From Sycobia sp. Sy_11 (taxonomy: Eukaryota; Arthropoda; Insecta; Hymenoptera; Epichrysomallidae), in the NCBI GenBank assembly GCA_018907035.1, contig JACCIC010000014.1, positions 3,266,001 through 3,330,000 on the forward strand: a DNA stretch of 64,000 nucleotides, written 5' to 3'. The notes beneath the pieces were generated by a model. It was not told where the DNA came from. It saw only the letters and a program-made list of their open reading frames with translations, and searched no databases. The first letter of the stretch is position 1. Every line of letters begins with the position of its first letter. This document shows, piece by piece, positions 49,262 through 62,928 of the stretch. A program made the position numbers and the translations under genes.

Positions 49262-52200
49262 GTGAGAAAATGACTTTGATGTGTTTAATTAATTTTGAAG
49301 TGTGTGAGAGCGTGATTATTTTTATTTATTATAAGCATTCTTAATAAGAATTATAGGAAACAAGGTTATGTTATGTACTGCGTTATTATTTCGTTTAGCT
49401 ATACGTTTGTCATATATCTTTACACATTTATAACAAATATAAGTAAAAATGAAAATATTACATTTGCATTTTAAGAGTTACAAATAATATTTAATATCTT
49501 TTGTTTTTATTGATTAATGTAGGTACGGTAACGAAGGGTACATTGATTGAAAATTTCTGAGTGTTTATATTCAGGCTACACATTTTTTAATGATTTTGAA
49601 TGAAAAAGTTAGATTCAAGCAATATAAAGTAAAATAATTAATAGAAAAGAAAGTTAGGTATATATAATTTAAGCCATAATATTATTATTAATTAAAGTAT
49701 GGGAAGAGACGTTGTATAATAGAATGAACTTATATAGGTATATAGTTCATTCTTTTAGAAGATACTTGTGTATTGTATAAGCGTAAGCACCACGTGATAG
49801 ATGATATATACTTAGCAAATAGCAGCTGGACTTTAAATTTTACGTAAATACAATCTAAATATTTTATTGCTATTTACAACTAATTCAAGAATATCGCAGC
49901 ACATTTTTTTAGGAACTAAAATTTTTATATGTTTACATTTTTAAAAATAGTGTTGTAGAGAATATACTTCCAAAAATAATGCTACTCCGATTTTTTTAAG
50001 AAAATAAGATTCATGTATTTTGACATTTATTTCAATTATTAGATTTCAAATATGATAAAAGGAAAACACAAACAAAATATAATTGTTCATGCTGAGAGTC
50101 TCAAAAAAGTATTAACACGCATATAAAAAATATTTGTAAGAAAAATTGTAAACTTTAAGTATTCCAATAGATATTTTGTTTTCGATTTATTTTTATTGCT
50201 GCAAAATTGATATTTTCTAAGAAAAGTGAAATTTAAGATAAGTGTTTCAAGGTCAAGTGTATGCTTATCATTCTCACCCAAAACTAAAGTCGATGTTATA
50301 AACGGTATATATCAATATTGCTGAATGAAAAGTTATAGTTCCGATAGCAAAAGTCTGTTTCTCGTTTTTTGAAAAATCTCAGCTCTAAAGTAAAAATGTA
50401 CAGAATATAAACTATACGTATTTTAATAAGATACACAATTTTATTTTAAAAATATTAAAAATACTCATTATTAAAGTGCATTGAATAGACATAATCCTAT
50501 AAACATATTTATGATTTACTTGCATAAGTAATTATTATGACCTTTATTATAAAAATATTTTTGTTACAATTATTCCAACGATATTCCAATTGAGCTTAAA
50601 ATATCAACAAAAACATGAATGATTTGATGAAATATTATAATTATTAATAAAAAATTTTGATTGATTGGATAATCTGATCAATGGCATGTGACATAACCTC
50701 TTAAATATTTACTGGCTAATCAAATAAATGATTTTCAGATTCTCTGCTCTAAATATAGCGTATATAATAAATTTATACTTATTAAATAATGTAAAAATGA
50801 AAAAAGGTTATATGTTATTTGTTAAGCTCAATTGAATGAGCTAATATTGCTTTTTTGCGTAAAATAATATAAAACAATTTATATAAAGCGTGGATGTGAA
50901 TTACCGGTTAAATTTTCAAATTAAGGTTGTTCGCATGCGATTCCCGAGCAAAAAAGATGCTACAATAATAATTATTTCCATTTCTTTTAATAAAATTTTA
51001 AAGAGAATGAAATAACTTTTTAAAGCCATGCTGAATATACTGTTTGATTTGTTTAAAAAATGCCTTATAAATATTTTTTTTCTTTGCACTAACTGTTTGT
51101 CTCCTTAAATCGTGCAAAACTTGAATTTTATAATAATATAATTAAAAATCTTTTTGAAATATAACAAGAAAAAATAATTAAGTTACTGGAAAGAATATAT
51201 GTAAATAAAATTGATTTATCTAGATACTTTTAACGATACAGCTTTGTAAAATTTTATAATATTTAACATTGCCGATGTAATTACATTCACCAAAAACATT
51301 TTATAGATAATAATATTGATCTATTAAATAACAGAATCGCCATGAGTACAGAAAATTTAGTAGAAACAATAAGGTGACATTATTTTAAAAAACATACATA
51401 CATTTTGAATAACAAATTTAAGAAATTAGTTAAGATTTTTAGTATGACAGTATAGAACATAGATAAAATGTCAACTTCAAATATCAGTTAACATTGGGGT
51501 TTGAACTTGATATAGTACAATGCGCTCGTGATACCACATTAAGATAATCCCATAAAACAATTAAAAACAAAAATCGAAATTCAATAAAATTCTACGATAA
51601 TCGTTAATAATAAATTGTATAATGTTTTAAGTAGTTTTTTTACATAAACATATTGTGAAAAATGAAAAAACAAAAATTAAAAAGGTATTGAAAAGTTAAT
51701 ATGTGATCATTTTTTTTAAAAATTTGGACAAGATATAAATTAAGTCTGGTATATTCAACACATTTATTTTAAATACAAAAAATGCAATTTTTTCCTTTAT
51801 CAAATTTTTATATAAAATAGATTTATAAAATAGATTTTATGAGTAAAATTGTATTAAATATTTTGAATAAAATATTTTTAAAAAAAATTGTTACACAAAA
51901 AGTAATTAGAATTGGCCAAAGACTGTCTATGATTATTTTCAATACTTTTCGGACGATTTTTACAGTTTTCGAAAAATCTTTAATTGCAAAAATTACTATA
52001 AAAATTCTAAAAAAACCATACCCATTTTTTTGGGTTAATTACTGTACAATAATTGGATCAAAAAAACTTTTCTAACAATTATGTTTTTTCGTAGGTGTTT
52101 ATGACTTTTTAAATATTAATTTCTTATTATGATTTTCTTACATGTATTATAAATGAAATACACAGTTTGAATTCAAATGAATTAATTAATTAAATTTATT

Positions 52201-55200
52201 AATATAAATTTGAAGTACGCAAATATTTATTTGTTTTATAAATATCACTAAACTTGGATTGTAAAGATTCCTGCAGAAGAGACGTAAGACGGTCTTTTCA
52301 TGTAAGTGATTTAAATGACATTCGCAAGGCACTTAATTTAATATTGAATGAATTGATCAATAAGCTGTAATATGCTTTTTTATAATTCTAAAATATACAA
52401 ATTATACGGTCTTTAATTTTTAATATTATAAATGAGAAATTGTTGCCTATTTTAGTAAAAAAATTCGTGTAACTCCATAACTAATGATAAATTATTAAAT
52501 GCAGAGAGAAAATATTTCTTATCTAGAAAGCCTGAGTGAGATTCCCTGATATATGCGTAATTTGCTATTTATGCACATTTAAAATCTTTTCAACTTAAAT
52601 AAACATACCACAGCTTAGATATATTTAAATATTAAAATGTTTCATTAACTATTCTTTTCAGAAATGTACTACGTAATTTTAAAGTATTAGTATATTATAT
52701 TATATTAATAACAAGTAATTTGTATGAGTATATTGGACGTAATCAATTCTATATTGGGATTATTATGAAATTTTTCATATATTTCAGATATTTTTATTCA
52801 TATTTAATATTTATTGATAATAAATTTTAAGAGAATATTATCGAAAATGTTGAATCATTTTTTAAATTCTTTAAAAGATAGTTTTAAGTTTATAAAGAAA
52901 GGCATAAAACTTTATGCTTCTAATCTAAAATATTTTTAAAATTTGTATACAATACTTTATAGGAAAACGATAATTTATTGTTAAATCTATGTCTTAATGA
53001 TGTCTAAGTCTATCTTTCAAATGATCTATTAATACGAGACATTATTGACATCTATGTAAGTGATGTTAAGATTAAGATTAAAATCAATAGTTAAACCTGT
53101 CCTACAAATTTCTAAGATTCTCAAATGAATCTAAGAATAAAAGACGTATCATACACATTTTATTTTATCATAAATCTTGTTTTATCAATGCAGTAATCAA
53201 TGTTACATAATTTGTTACTGTTAATATGACGAAACAAATGGCAATAATTTATTGCATTTCTTCAGTGCACGCTAATTCATTCATTAAGGAGTATAAAATA
53301 TAATCGGTACATCAAGTTAATAAATTCCAATAAATTTGTAATTATACTGTTTAACGATAATACATTTTCTTTCGAAATACAATAAACAATGCATCACTAT
53401 AAACATTCTAGAAAATGTGAAAACGAATTTTCTTTTTTTCATTTTAAATCTATATAAGTACATTTATTTATTTATTATGTAAATGTGATTACATCAGTTT
53501 AATACCACGAATGGAAAATGCGATTGACAAAGATTTATCTATTGTAAATTCTTTAAAAAAAATTATTTGCGTCAGTTTTTGCTAGAATTTATAATTACGC
53601 ATATTATAATAAAATAACAACAATATTTTGTTATCTAAATGTATCAATCCTGAATCATTAATTGAATTTTATATTCTAATGGATAATTTTTTTTTTATTA
53701 TACAATACTTTACTTCCAATTACATTGGAAGTTTATTTATATGAAATATTCGAAATCTTGTTGAAAAAATGCATCCATCTTAGATAAAATACAATTTTGA
53801 ACATATTTATACACTGAAAATCATAAAAATTTATAGAGATTAAAATAGAAATATTATCTAGAATTTCATTTGTTAAACCAATATTGCCTATTCTGTATAC
53901 GTCGGTTTGTTTGTATAGCTATTGATGGTTTCGACATTATTAAAAATTGTTTGTTAAAGCTTATTGCTAGATTGTCTTTAGGATATAAATCAGCTCGCCC
54001 TTATGAATAGAACGACGTGTATTTCTAATAAAGATCGCCTGAATGTGGACCGCCTCGTAAACCCACTTGTAATAAGGAATTGAAATATATCTTGTACTAG
54101 ATCGACAGACTGAGAAAACTCCAGGGTATATTATGTTAGTGAAAGTAACAACTTTAGTAAAAATATGTTAGAATATTATGAAAAAAATATTACTTAGGGG
54201 AAATTAAAAAAGAGAAGAGTTGTACAAAATTGTATAAGAGAAACATAAAGCGTAGCTTCCTTGGTCTGCACGCGAAATATTAAGGTTCGGGGGAATAATC
54301 GAAGACACGGTCACATTGAAAATTTGTAAAATAGAAGGAATAAAACTATAAAAGGATCTCTTTACCACATGGATCCAGAAGTCTTTGATGTGATCCAGTC
54401 ATTGATTGTTCGACTCTCGCATAAATGAGCTCAATTTTTTTGCAAATCAACGTACGCCTCACTGCCCTTGACAATTTTTGAAAAGCAATAGAGTTTCTAA
54501 AAAAATAACGCACCTAGTGTAATTCTATCTTTAATAAATTCGTATTTTAGCAAAATTTAAATTAGAAAATAATTGCTCAATCTATGTTTTGTAATAATCA
54601 ATCAAGCTTCAGAATATTGAATTAGGATAAAAATATTTCAATAAATGAAATTTTTGCTCTATTTGAATAATAGGAAATTTGAATTGGTTGTTTTTGACAA
54701 AGAGAGTATCTGCAACTGTGCGTCATAGATTGTTTTGACAATTTTTTACCTTTATTTTTCATAAATATTTATCGATATTAAGAATCATGCTGAATGAATT
54801 CCAATAATATTTTTAACCATGTTTTCCATGTAAGTTTAAAACAATCAAGTTCGATTGAAAGTATTTTCAACTGATTTCTATAGTTATATTTTTACAATTG
54901 GAAGATGCGCACAATTTAAATTTCGTATTTCAGAGTAATTTGGAAGATTTAGCAGGGGATAGAACGGTTTTTTGCACGTTGTGGACGTCCCTGATGGATA
55001 AACTTCCGGAAACATTAAGCGTAAAGAATTTTTGAAAAAATTCATACGTATACGCATTGTCATGTCACTGATTATATGAACTGTTATTCAGAAAATCGTT
55101 GATACGAATACGGGGTGTTCCTTCTCTTCGGATGGATACAATATCAATACTTAGATATACGAACCGGTTCGTGTTTGTAAGGAGAGGCTTAAATATATGG

Positions 55201-55780
55201 GCGCCTTATTTGGTCCAGATTGAACGAGGTAACTGGGAATTGCTTTCAAAATGAGGAATGTTTTAGGACCCAGCGCCATTACACATTGAAAACAAGGCAC
55301 TTTCTCACTTGCTTGCGCTTAAATTAAATTTGACGCTTTATAGTTGGAAGATGATGCTGAATGAAAATTAAGTACTTTTCGTAACAGGACAAAAAGTAAC
55401 TAAATCGATAAAAACGGCTCTAATAAGCCTATGTCTACAAATGTGCAGATTTTAAATTATTGTCGATTAAAGTTAGGCTTATTTTCAAGCTTTACCCGAT
55501 GACCGTCTGTACAGCTGTAATGTTTTTAGAATTGGTTTGAACTTTAAGTCGTCAATAACAAAGGAATTCCACAATTTGCATGGTTTGGTACATTAGATCT
55601 TTTTTTCTATTGAAATGTTATACTTTCTTCAAATCTGGCACTGAAATTAGAATTTATAATTAAAAAATTATATATATGTATGAATGTATGTATATATTGA
55701 ACTGTATTGCTAATTGTCAGCGAGGAATTATATAGCATATCTTGGGAATGGGAAGAGCATTAGATCCTAAATCTTTATGA
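49262..55780. other. gene-free AT-rich stretch, possibly intronic
   Basis: About 6.5 kb of AT-rich sequence with short random frames (for example 51839-52075, plus). I see no RNA gene, no recognisable transposon and no long repeat. Confidence 0.4.
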
Positions 55781-55789
55781 GGCTGATTT

Positions 55790-56060
55790 TGGAGTTAATC
55801 AGAGATACCTCGCTTCACCCGAACAAAATCCGTCACCCGAGTCCGATAGCGCGTCGCGCTGCAACACGCTGCAAGCGGACGTAGACGCGTATTTAGATCG
55901 CCCCAACGTCAAAGTCGCAGCTTCAGTACGATATTTTCGTAAGTTCCACCGTGAAATATCGCTCGACGCTATCTATCCACCCGAGACATTCGCCTCACTC
56001 GCTCGTGCGTAAAATGTCACGCGCGTGGTAAATAATCAATTTTTCGCACCAGGGATGAAA
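55790..56060 (+). promoter_or_regulatory. CpG-rich patch with a consensus splice donor
   Basis: The patch is rich in CpG (GCGTCGCGCTGCAAC, CGGACGTAGACGCG) in an otherwise AT-rich region and includes TATTTTC followed by GTAAGT at about 55939, a consensus donor. It could be an alternative first exon or promoter of the putative long gene. No long open frame supports coding. Confidence 0.3.
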
Positions 56061-56200
56061 TCTTGCTGTATATTTCCGATACTTCTGCTGCACGATTTTT
56101 GCACTCGTTAATAGAGCTGGGCGACAACGAAACATCAAAGATTATTATAAGAATCAAGTGTAAGTCGCACATTGGAGAGATCATTGACAGCAGCTGAAAG

Positions 56201-56260
<60 letters not shown>
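56201..56260. repeat. (AT)n microsatellite
   Basis: Pure array of about 30 AT units. Confidence 0.95.
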
Positions 56261-56263
<3 letters not shown>

Positions 56264-56413
56264 GGCTCATCCTGATCATGTGCGTGCGTTACGTCGCGTC
56301 AGGAGACGCACGAGCGCGTATGGGAAGGAGTACACATACACAAACACACATATATATTTACATATATACATATAATTAAAGACAGAGTGCGAGGATGACC
56401 GGACACTCGCTTC

Positions 56414-56415
<2 letters not shown>

Positions 56416-56465
<50 letters not shown>
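56416..56465. repeat. (AT)n microsatellite
   Basis: Pure array of about 24 AT units, about 155 bases after the previous one. Confidence 0.95.
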
Positions 56466-56467
<2 letters not shown>

Positions 56468-56573
56468 GGAACGATCGGCCGCGAAGGCCGCCTCTGCTAT
56501 ATACGCGCGCATGCATTCTCTCACCCTAATCACGATTTGTCTTTTTAATATAATATAGCGGCGCGTATGGAAC

Positions 56574-56592
56574 ACGCGCGCGCGCGCGCGCG
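56574..56592. repeat. (CG)n microsatellite
   Basis: About nine CG units, an alternating purine-pyrimidine run that could form Z-DNA and is unusual in this AT-rich region. Confidence 0.9.
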
Positions 56593-56689
56593 AGCCGCGC
56601 AAACGAATCGTATAACTTTAAAAGCTGACGGAAGGAGGCCAGGGCCGAATGCGCCGCGATGATGATTCCCTCGCGGGAGGAAGAGAGAA

Positions 56690-56712
56690 AGAGAGAGAGA
56701 GAGAGAGAGAGC
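56690..56712. repeat. (GA)n microsatellite
   Basis: About eleven GA units in a purine-rich block. Confidence 0.9.
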
Positions 56713-56795
56713 GCCAGATAAAGATGCGTGAACTCTGCCGTGACTCTCCGATGCCCGATGTGTATATGTTTGTTAATCTCCGGCAACTGTATAAG

Positions 56796-56842
56796 TGTAC
56801 GTGTACGTGTACGTGTACGTGTACGTGTGTGTGTGTGTGTGC

Positions 56843-56873
<31 letters not shown>

Positions 56874-56903
56874 TGTGTGTGTTTATATATATATATATAT
56901 ATA
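56796..56903. repeat. compound (GTGTAC)n(GT)n(GC)n(GT)n(TA)n repeat
   Basis: Consecutive arrays: GTGTAC-type hexamers, GT, GC, GT again, then TA, over about 105 bases. All are alternating purine-pyrimidine. The overlapping cysteine/valine and threonine/histidine open frames on both strands are artefacts of the repeat. Confidence 0.95.
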
Positions 56904-57884
56904 CATACCATATACGGTGTAGCCCGAGGTGCGAATTATTGGCTTTTATTAAGCGGTATACGATTGCGCGGCGATGGTTCTGCGAACGCGAGACGACGGC
57001 GATTATCTCCCGTCGATACCGATGCTTGGAAATAATCTTCGTGTATTCTATAATAATGAAGAGAGGGTGCAGAGTAACAACTTTGTTGTATACATAACAA
57101 GTGTCACGTACAGCAAGCATACATTTACGTCTGCGAGTTCAATTATGATTTTTTATTTATTTATTTTTTCAGTTATCCATTTTGTGTGCCTGCGCGCGTG
57201 TGTATGTGCGCGCGCGCATGCGAGAGTATGAGAGTACAAATGCGCATCCAATGATCGCCGTTGAAGGTCGTTGCTTTAACGTTGTGTTTTCTATTTTATA
57301 TATCATTGGGGTGTGTATGAATTTGTGAAATGATGATAGATCGATGCGCCTAAAGGTCATATGGTTAATGCGTTGGCGCAGTGTTGTTTTTACTTCGTAT
57401 TGTTTAGAAAAATAAACAAACGACGGTTTCTTTTTTGGTCTTTTAAAACATATACCGAAAATTCTTACAAGGGTCGTCTCGCCAATTATACCATGTATTA
57501 TCGATAGACTCGAGTAGAATTACTGTCAAATCTGCGTCATATTTACTCTATGCTTATTAATCTCCTGAATTTTCACGAAAATGCAAGAGACCGAAGAATT
57601 TTTGGTAAATTGAATAAATATTGCTCTTTGTCCAAAACAAATTATATATTGCAACCAAGAAGATTCCTGATCAATGCTATACATGAGCACACGGGGTAAT
57701 CGATTTTATTGTAGTGCAAAAGTGATTTACACAGTTCCGACGTGAGTGACGTGACCGTATACCAGTACAATGTACAAGTGGTACAAGTAGCGACTCGCTG
57801 AACTTTCAGGTCAGCCGAGAGATGTCTTTAAGTTAGAAAGCGTCAATAAGCGCATCGTGGAAACTATGCAGGATTTAACGAGGA

Positions 57885-58227
57885 TTAACAATTGTTATTT
57901 CGATAAAACAATACACGGATCCACGTGTGTTTAGTCATCATAACAAATTTTCGTAATTTCGATTACAAACTGCTGTCTCGTCCGTTACATTCTCCAGATT
58001 TAACCCCCTTCGACTATTTCCTAATCCAATGACGAAACTAAAGAAATGGCTGGACGATACGAGATTTGCTTCGAAGCAAGAGATCATTGCTGAAATAAAC
58101 ACGCTTATTTTCCAGACCTCAAGGAATCCTATATTATTTACACAGGATAAATATAAATTAGAAAAACTTTATATATTAAATGCATGTCGACTTGACAGGA
58201 GATGACGTAGAAAAGTATATGAAATAA
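57885..58227 (+). pseudogene. mariner-type transposase remnant, C-terminal end
   Basis: Scattered frames match the mariner transposase C-terminus in the right order: a degraded block near 57915-57945 in the place of the catalytic DNARPHV motif, then LHSPDLTPFDYF (57985-58020, containing the third catalytic Asp region), LKKWLDDTRFASKQEIIAEI (about 58038-58097), and finally GDDVEKYMK with a stop at 58225-58227. Several frameshifts separate the blocks, so the gene is dead. The N-terminal half is not recognisable, and no clear inverted ends were found. Confidence 0.75.
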
Positions 58228-58469
58228 TTTTTTCCCGAAGTAAAGGTGTTTGCACTTATCAAACTATCCTCTCCCAGTTGAAGTGAATCGAGCTCAACTC
58301 GAATTACTGAATAATTGGATGAAACCAGTCTTAAATGTTTTATAAAGAAAAACTATAGAATATTTTGAGAAAAAAAATCAACCTGACAATAGTACCTATT
58401 ACATGGGTAATATATCTATAAATACGACATTTCATGTTTTTTTTTTTAACAAAGTTTATTTAACTATTT

Positions 58470-58825
58470 TATATAAAAACTGATGTTCTAAATAAAGAAA
58501 AAATTATTAATAATGTAATTTTTTAATTTTTGATTGATATTGTTCATGATACATTATCTCGATCGGTCAAAAAAGATATTTAATTATCCCTGTTGAAAAT
58601 TGAAGTATGGTACTTTCATGATTTAAGGTTAAATCCGACAGTTATGGAAAATAAAAATCATATCGGTAAGACTTATAAAATCAAACGGAATTGAAAGTTA
58701 ATAAAAGCAATTATTCCATTAGTTTTTATAGATTATTATAGTATATATTAAAAAAAAAGGCAAGAATATTTATTCTTATAGCGTCTCTTTGACTTGGGAG
58801 TCGCGCTTGAACCGCCTCAAGAAGA
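58470..58825 (+). repeat. dispersed repeat, copy B
   Basis: Second copy of the repeat at 9205-9545, with the same order of conserved blocks (GACAGTTATGG, ATCAAACGGAATTG, TTCTTATAGCGTCTCTTT). It begins about 240 bases after the dead mariner transposase, so it may be part of, or inserted near, that element. Confidence 0.6.
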
Positions 58826-59702
58826 GCCATTCATCATATAATACCGGCTCCCTTAAAGCCTCCCATAAATTTACGACACCTAACGGCATTCTTATAAATA
58901 TTGACTAACGATCATTGATGGATTATAAATCTTGAAAAGTTAAAAAAAAAGAACATTTTGTACTCTTACTAAACAAAGAGCGAATGTCAGATAGAGAAAG
59001 TGAAATGTCTTAAATGTTGTTTTACGTGACCGATGAAAAAAAGATTCATATTTTCAGTTATCAAAATTCAAAAGCTTTCTAAAAAATAAAATTATATTTC
59101 AATGTAAGGGGGGAGAACTGGATACTTTTTACACGAATATTATTATTTATTCAAAATGTAAAAAATTTCAGCATATTTACGCCCGTTACATTGATGGTAA
59201 TATTTATGAAAATTAGTGTCTTTGTATGGAATAATAATTTAAGAAATTTTGCAACATTGTTAGGAAATATCGAAAGATTTTAATTAGAATTAAATTCTCG
59301 GGAAAGAGCGAGTGGGAAAGCGTCTGAATGTACAGATCGTAAATTTAAAATAATGATCAAAATTATAAGATCCATGTATATATATATAAATTAAACGGCT
59401 ACAGCAAACTTTGTTTCACCTTCCGTGGCGAAGCGAAGAATTCTCATCATATGCCCTTTCATATTTTTTTTTGCGAGTTAACGCGTATATATACCAAGCC
59501 AACATTATATTATTTAAGGTCCAAATGACCATTATACGTACGAAAAAAATAATGATTTTAATTGTGATCGAAGATAAGACGAATTAGATAGCAAGAGAAA
59601 AATCAAGCCAAGATTAAAAAGTATCGTTTAATGCAGAATTTAATGAAAAAAATTAATATAAAATCCGTAATCGCGGAAGCGTTCCTTGTGTTCGAGACAC
59701 AA

Positions 59703-59754
<52 letters not shown>

Positions 59755-61060
59755 TTTGACCCCGGGGAATAATTTGAAGGACGCAGACGCAAGGAATGTC
59801 CCGATGCTTGTATTTTTAAGGAATTCCTAACAACGTGAGTCAAGCGTATTTCTAAAATTTCGTAACATTCGACGATATCAGCTGATTTCTTGGATAATCG
59901 CGTGTTTTCGTCTCTCGCTGGCGCTCGCCCAGGCTCGTTCTCGCTCTTGAAAACAAAATATGAATGTAAGTGGTGATTGGTAAAAAAAAAGTACAAATCT
60001 CATGAAAACTCGAAAAGATATATACAGAATGTAATATTTACCTATAGGTTGTTTATAGTTATATCTATAATTTTTAAATTTTAATATGATCGCGCCACTT
60101 TGGACTTTTAAAAATTATAGATACAGATATAGGAAAGGCAGGGTAAATGCTGTCTATGTTCCTTATACTCTAAGTCTTCTCGTTATATGATATCGATTGT
60201 TTATATACACTTTCAGACGCTGAACATCGTGTAACCTATATTGTTTCATAGTAAGCTATATGTATCCATTTTAGCATCTCTTGCAGAATTGTTTCAATTT
60301 TAATAAAAGATAATAATGAATGGCCATGTAAAATTTCTTTTTTTTTTAAAAAAATTAGAATTTCAATTATTAAAAAAGCGATAAATTAATTCTAAATTAA
60401 AAAAGTGTATTTTATAAAGCAGCTTTTACGATTGGTTCTTTTATTTTGTCGAAAATAACGGGGAAAAAAGTAGTTTAAAAGTGAGTGCAATAAATTAACA
60501 AGAAATTTATATTCGCCTAGTATTGGATTTGTTAAAAATATGAGATACATTTTAAATCATTCGCAAAGACATTTTAAAGATAAATTTCTAGTCCGAAATC
60601 AGTTATATCTATATAATACGTGTAAGACTTTTCGTTAATCTCTACTTTTACAATCGATAAAATTAATAAAATAACATTATATAATTAAATGAATGCAATA
60701 AAAATTGTTTAGTTGGAACCAATATTCGTTTTCGAATATTTACGATAGATCATTTTTCACTTCTTTTATTAATTTTTATTTCAATAAATGATTTTTTTTT
60801 TACCGAGATCGACCTGTACATTTTCTCGAACGAGACGCGCAGATGTCACAAAAGGCATTCAGGACACTATGTATACCATAATGGTAACGGTACAGGTTTT
60901 TTTAAATCTTTTTAAAAACTTTCATTTTCCAAAAAAATTCTTGCATTCCGAATACTGGTTTAAAAAGTTACGAAACAAAAATTACATCACAATTATATAT
61001 ACTTAATTTTTCGTACGTTTCAGAAATTTTTTATTGGGAATTGAAAGTAAACGACGAAAT
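58826..61060. other. gene-free stretch
   Basis: AT-rich, with one long (GA)n tract at 59699-59752. No coding exon, RNA gene or recognisable element seen. The 118-codon minus-strand frame at 59640-59996 is driven by the GA tract. Confidence 0.4.
59699..59752. repeat. (GA)n microsatellite
   Basis: About 26 GA units with one interruption. Confidence 0.95.
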
Positions 61061-62620
61061 TTAATGAAATGCAGCGCGATTCATTGTTTCTTTCTTTTCT
61101 GGCGATATTTCAGATTATTTCCATAAGCCTGCGTTGATGGAAAGCAAAGTTCGTAAAGGTGCGCAAGATCGCGCGCGCTGCAGGCGGCAGTTGTATAGTA
61201 AATGTCGCCGGCACAAAATATTATTTTAATGAAACCGCAAAGCGTCGGCAAGTATAACTCTGTAATACATCATCGCCTCGTTCTGCCTATCAGTTCAACT
61301 TAGTGCATTACTTCTCATATTACGTACTAGTTAGATTTTTTCATTACGCGTGCTTGGAATTTTTTTCTCTCGCGTTTATATATGATTGATACAATTTTAT
61401 TATATATTTGCCTTATTGACACTGAATCCTACTATTTTTTCTCGATTTCGAACGATCTACTTTATATGCATTATTATTATTATTATTATTATTTTGTTTT
61501 TAAATATCCGAGTGTTCATACACGTGCGTCCTCCATCCCCGACATGTATTCCCATATTTTTCCTTTGCGATTTATTTAGAAAAGCAACACCGAGCGCTCG
61601 GCGTCGACGTTCAATCCCCCTTTAATCCCAGTGTTGCGTAAAACAACCTGCCTCGATGGGAGAGATTTTTCGTGTACGCGCCTTTCCTCCCCCCCCCTCT
61701 CCCTCTCTCTTTGTCATTCTAGAGCGAGAAAAAGGTAAAACGAGTACATTGCTTATACGATGCAAAGCTAGAAGCGGAGTCGCGCGTTGCTCCCCCCCCC
61801 CCTCCCTGCGATTCCGACGATCGCACCTGGGCCCCGACTAACTTGGCCTTATATACCGATTTACATCGGTGCACGCATCCTCCAGCCTCTTGAGCGATTA
61901 TCACCCGAGGCGCGAATCGTTTCCGTTTCACCCTGCCACTCGTATCTTTATTATAGATCTCGGTAAGATTCGCGTGGCAAGGATGTTTGAAATCGGTGCG
62001 ATAACGGCTATTGTTACGCATTATTTCATCGAAATGCCATCGATAAATTATCTTTCCCACGGCATCCTCGTTCAAACGTCCTTTCCGTTTCATTCACACG
62101 CATGGACAATTAATGATAATTGCAATTGTAACGTGCGTCAGTCGCTCGGCACGCCCATGATTAAATTTCGCTTCTTCTTTCTATTCCATGTATTTTGAAA
62201 ATATTTTTCTCATTTTTCACATTGCGCACTATTATTCCTTCGGTCTTTAATCATCCGTCTCGGAATAAATTTGAGGTGAAATCATAAAAAAAAAAAAATT
62301 GTCTCGAAACTAATAATTAGCATTTACGAGAGCTCTTTTCCTTTAAGGAAATGTTATATCAAACCCGCGGCGGCTCAAGAATCTCGATTTTTTTTTTTGT
62401 ATCTTCGGCGCGTGTACAGGCGCGTAAAAAGAGAAAGTGGATTCGCCGTTTGGAGATTCGTTCTCGTATATATACAGGCTCTTTTGATTTTCATGATTTT
62501 TATTTTTACGCGCACAACGTGTTATTTTTTATTTTTTATTTTTTATTTTTTGCTTTTTTGTTTCTCAATCTAGGAAGTGGACACGGGGTGATTATTGTAG
62601 CACTGCTTGGGTAAATTATG
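61060..62620. other. CpG-richer gene-free stretch
   Basis: GC and CpG are higher than the flanks (for example GATCGCGCGCGCTGCAGGCG near 61170), with C runs at 61688-61696 and 61793-61802, an (ATT)n at 61466-61492 and a TTTTTA repeat at 62522-62552. Several 60-125 codon frames exist on both strands, but none shows a domain or splice support. It is possibly regulatory sequence within a large intron. Confidence 0.35.
61466..61492. repeat. (ATT)n microsatellite
   Basis: About nine trinucleotide units. Confidence 0.9.
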
Positions 62621-62881
62621 AGTATAACGAAGGTGATACTAGGTGTCAAAAAATATATTTAAAATATCGATTTAAAATCATTAATTTGAGCACGTGCTAA
62701 GCATGACATTTTAAAAATTTAGCTGCGAAGAATAATTATTCTTAAGAATAAAGTTACTAGGACGCACTTCCATTGACTAATTTGATCTAATCTCGCGAGT
62801 AAAATAGTCCGGTTTAAGTATCTAAATAATTTCAAATCTGTTATAGTTTTGTACCTCGTGAAGCTGAGGTTACTTGCACTC

Positions 62882-62928
62882 GTAGTGACGAGCCCAACGA
62901 GTGATTTATAGGGCGAAACGTACACTAC
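62882..62928 (+). repeat. degenerate hammerhead-ribozyme-like motif
   Basis: Order seen: GTAGTG (62882-62887), then ACGA, then GCCC (62892-62895), a 15-base loop, GGGC (62911-62914), GAAAC (62915-62919), GTA, and CACTAC (62923-62928). GTAGTG/CACTAC and GCCC/GGGC pair perfectly, and ACGUA after GAA fits the minimal stem III and cleavage site of type I hammerheads in Penelope-like elements and retrozymes. The CUGA core is damaged, so this copy is probably inactive. Confidence 0.4.

Noticed and set aside
56618..57120. Overlapping 85-128 codon frames on both strands
   Set aside because: They are translations of the GA, GT, GC and TA arrays (His/Thr, Cys/Val, Arg runs), open in several frames at once.
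59640..59996. 118-codon minus-strand frame with Ser/Leu repeats
   Set aside because: The Ser/Leu run is the complement of the (GA)n tract; nothing else supports coding.
61719..62093. 124-codon minus-strand frame in a CpG-rich patch
   Set aside because: No recognisable domain and overlapping frames on the other strand of equal length, as expected from GC-rich sequence with few stops.
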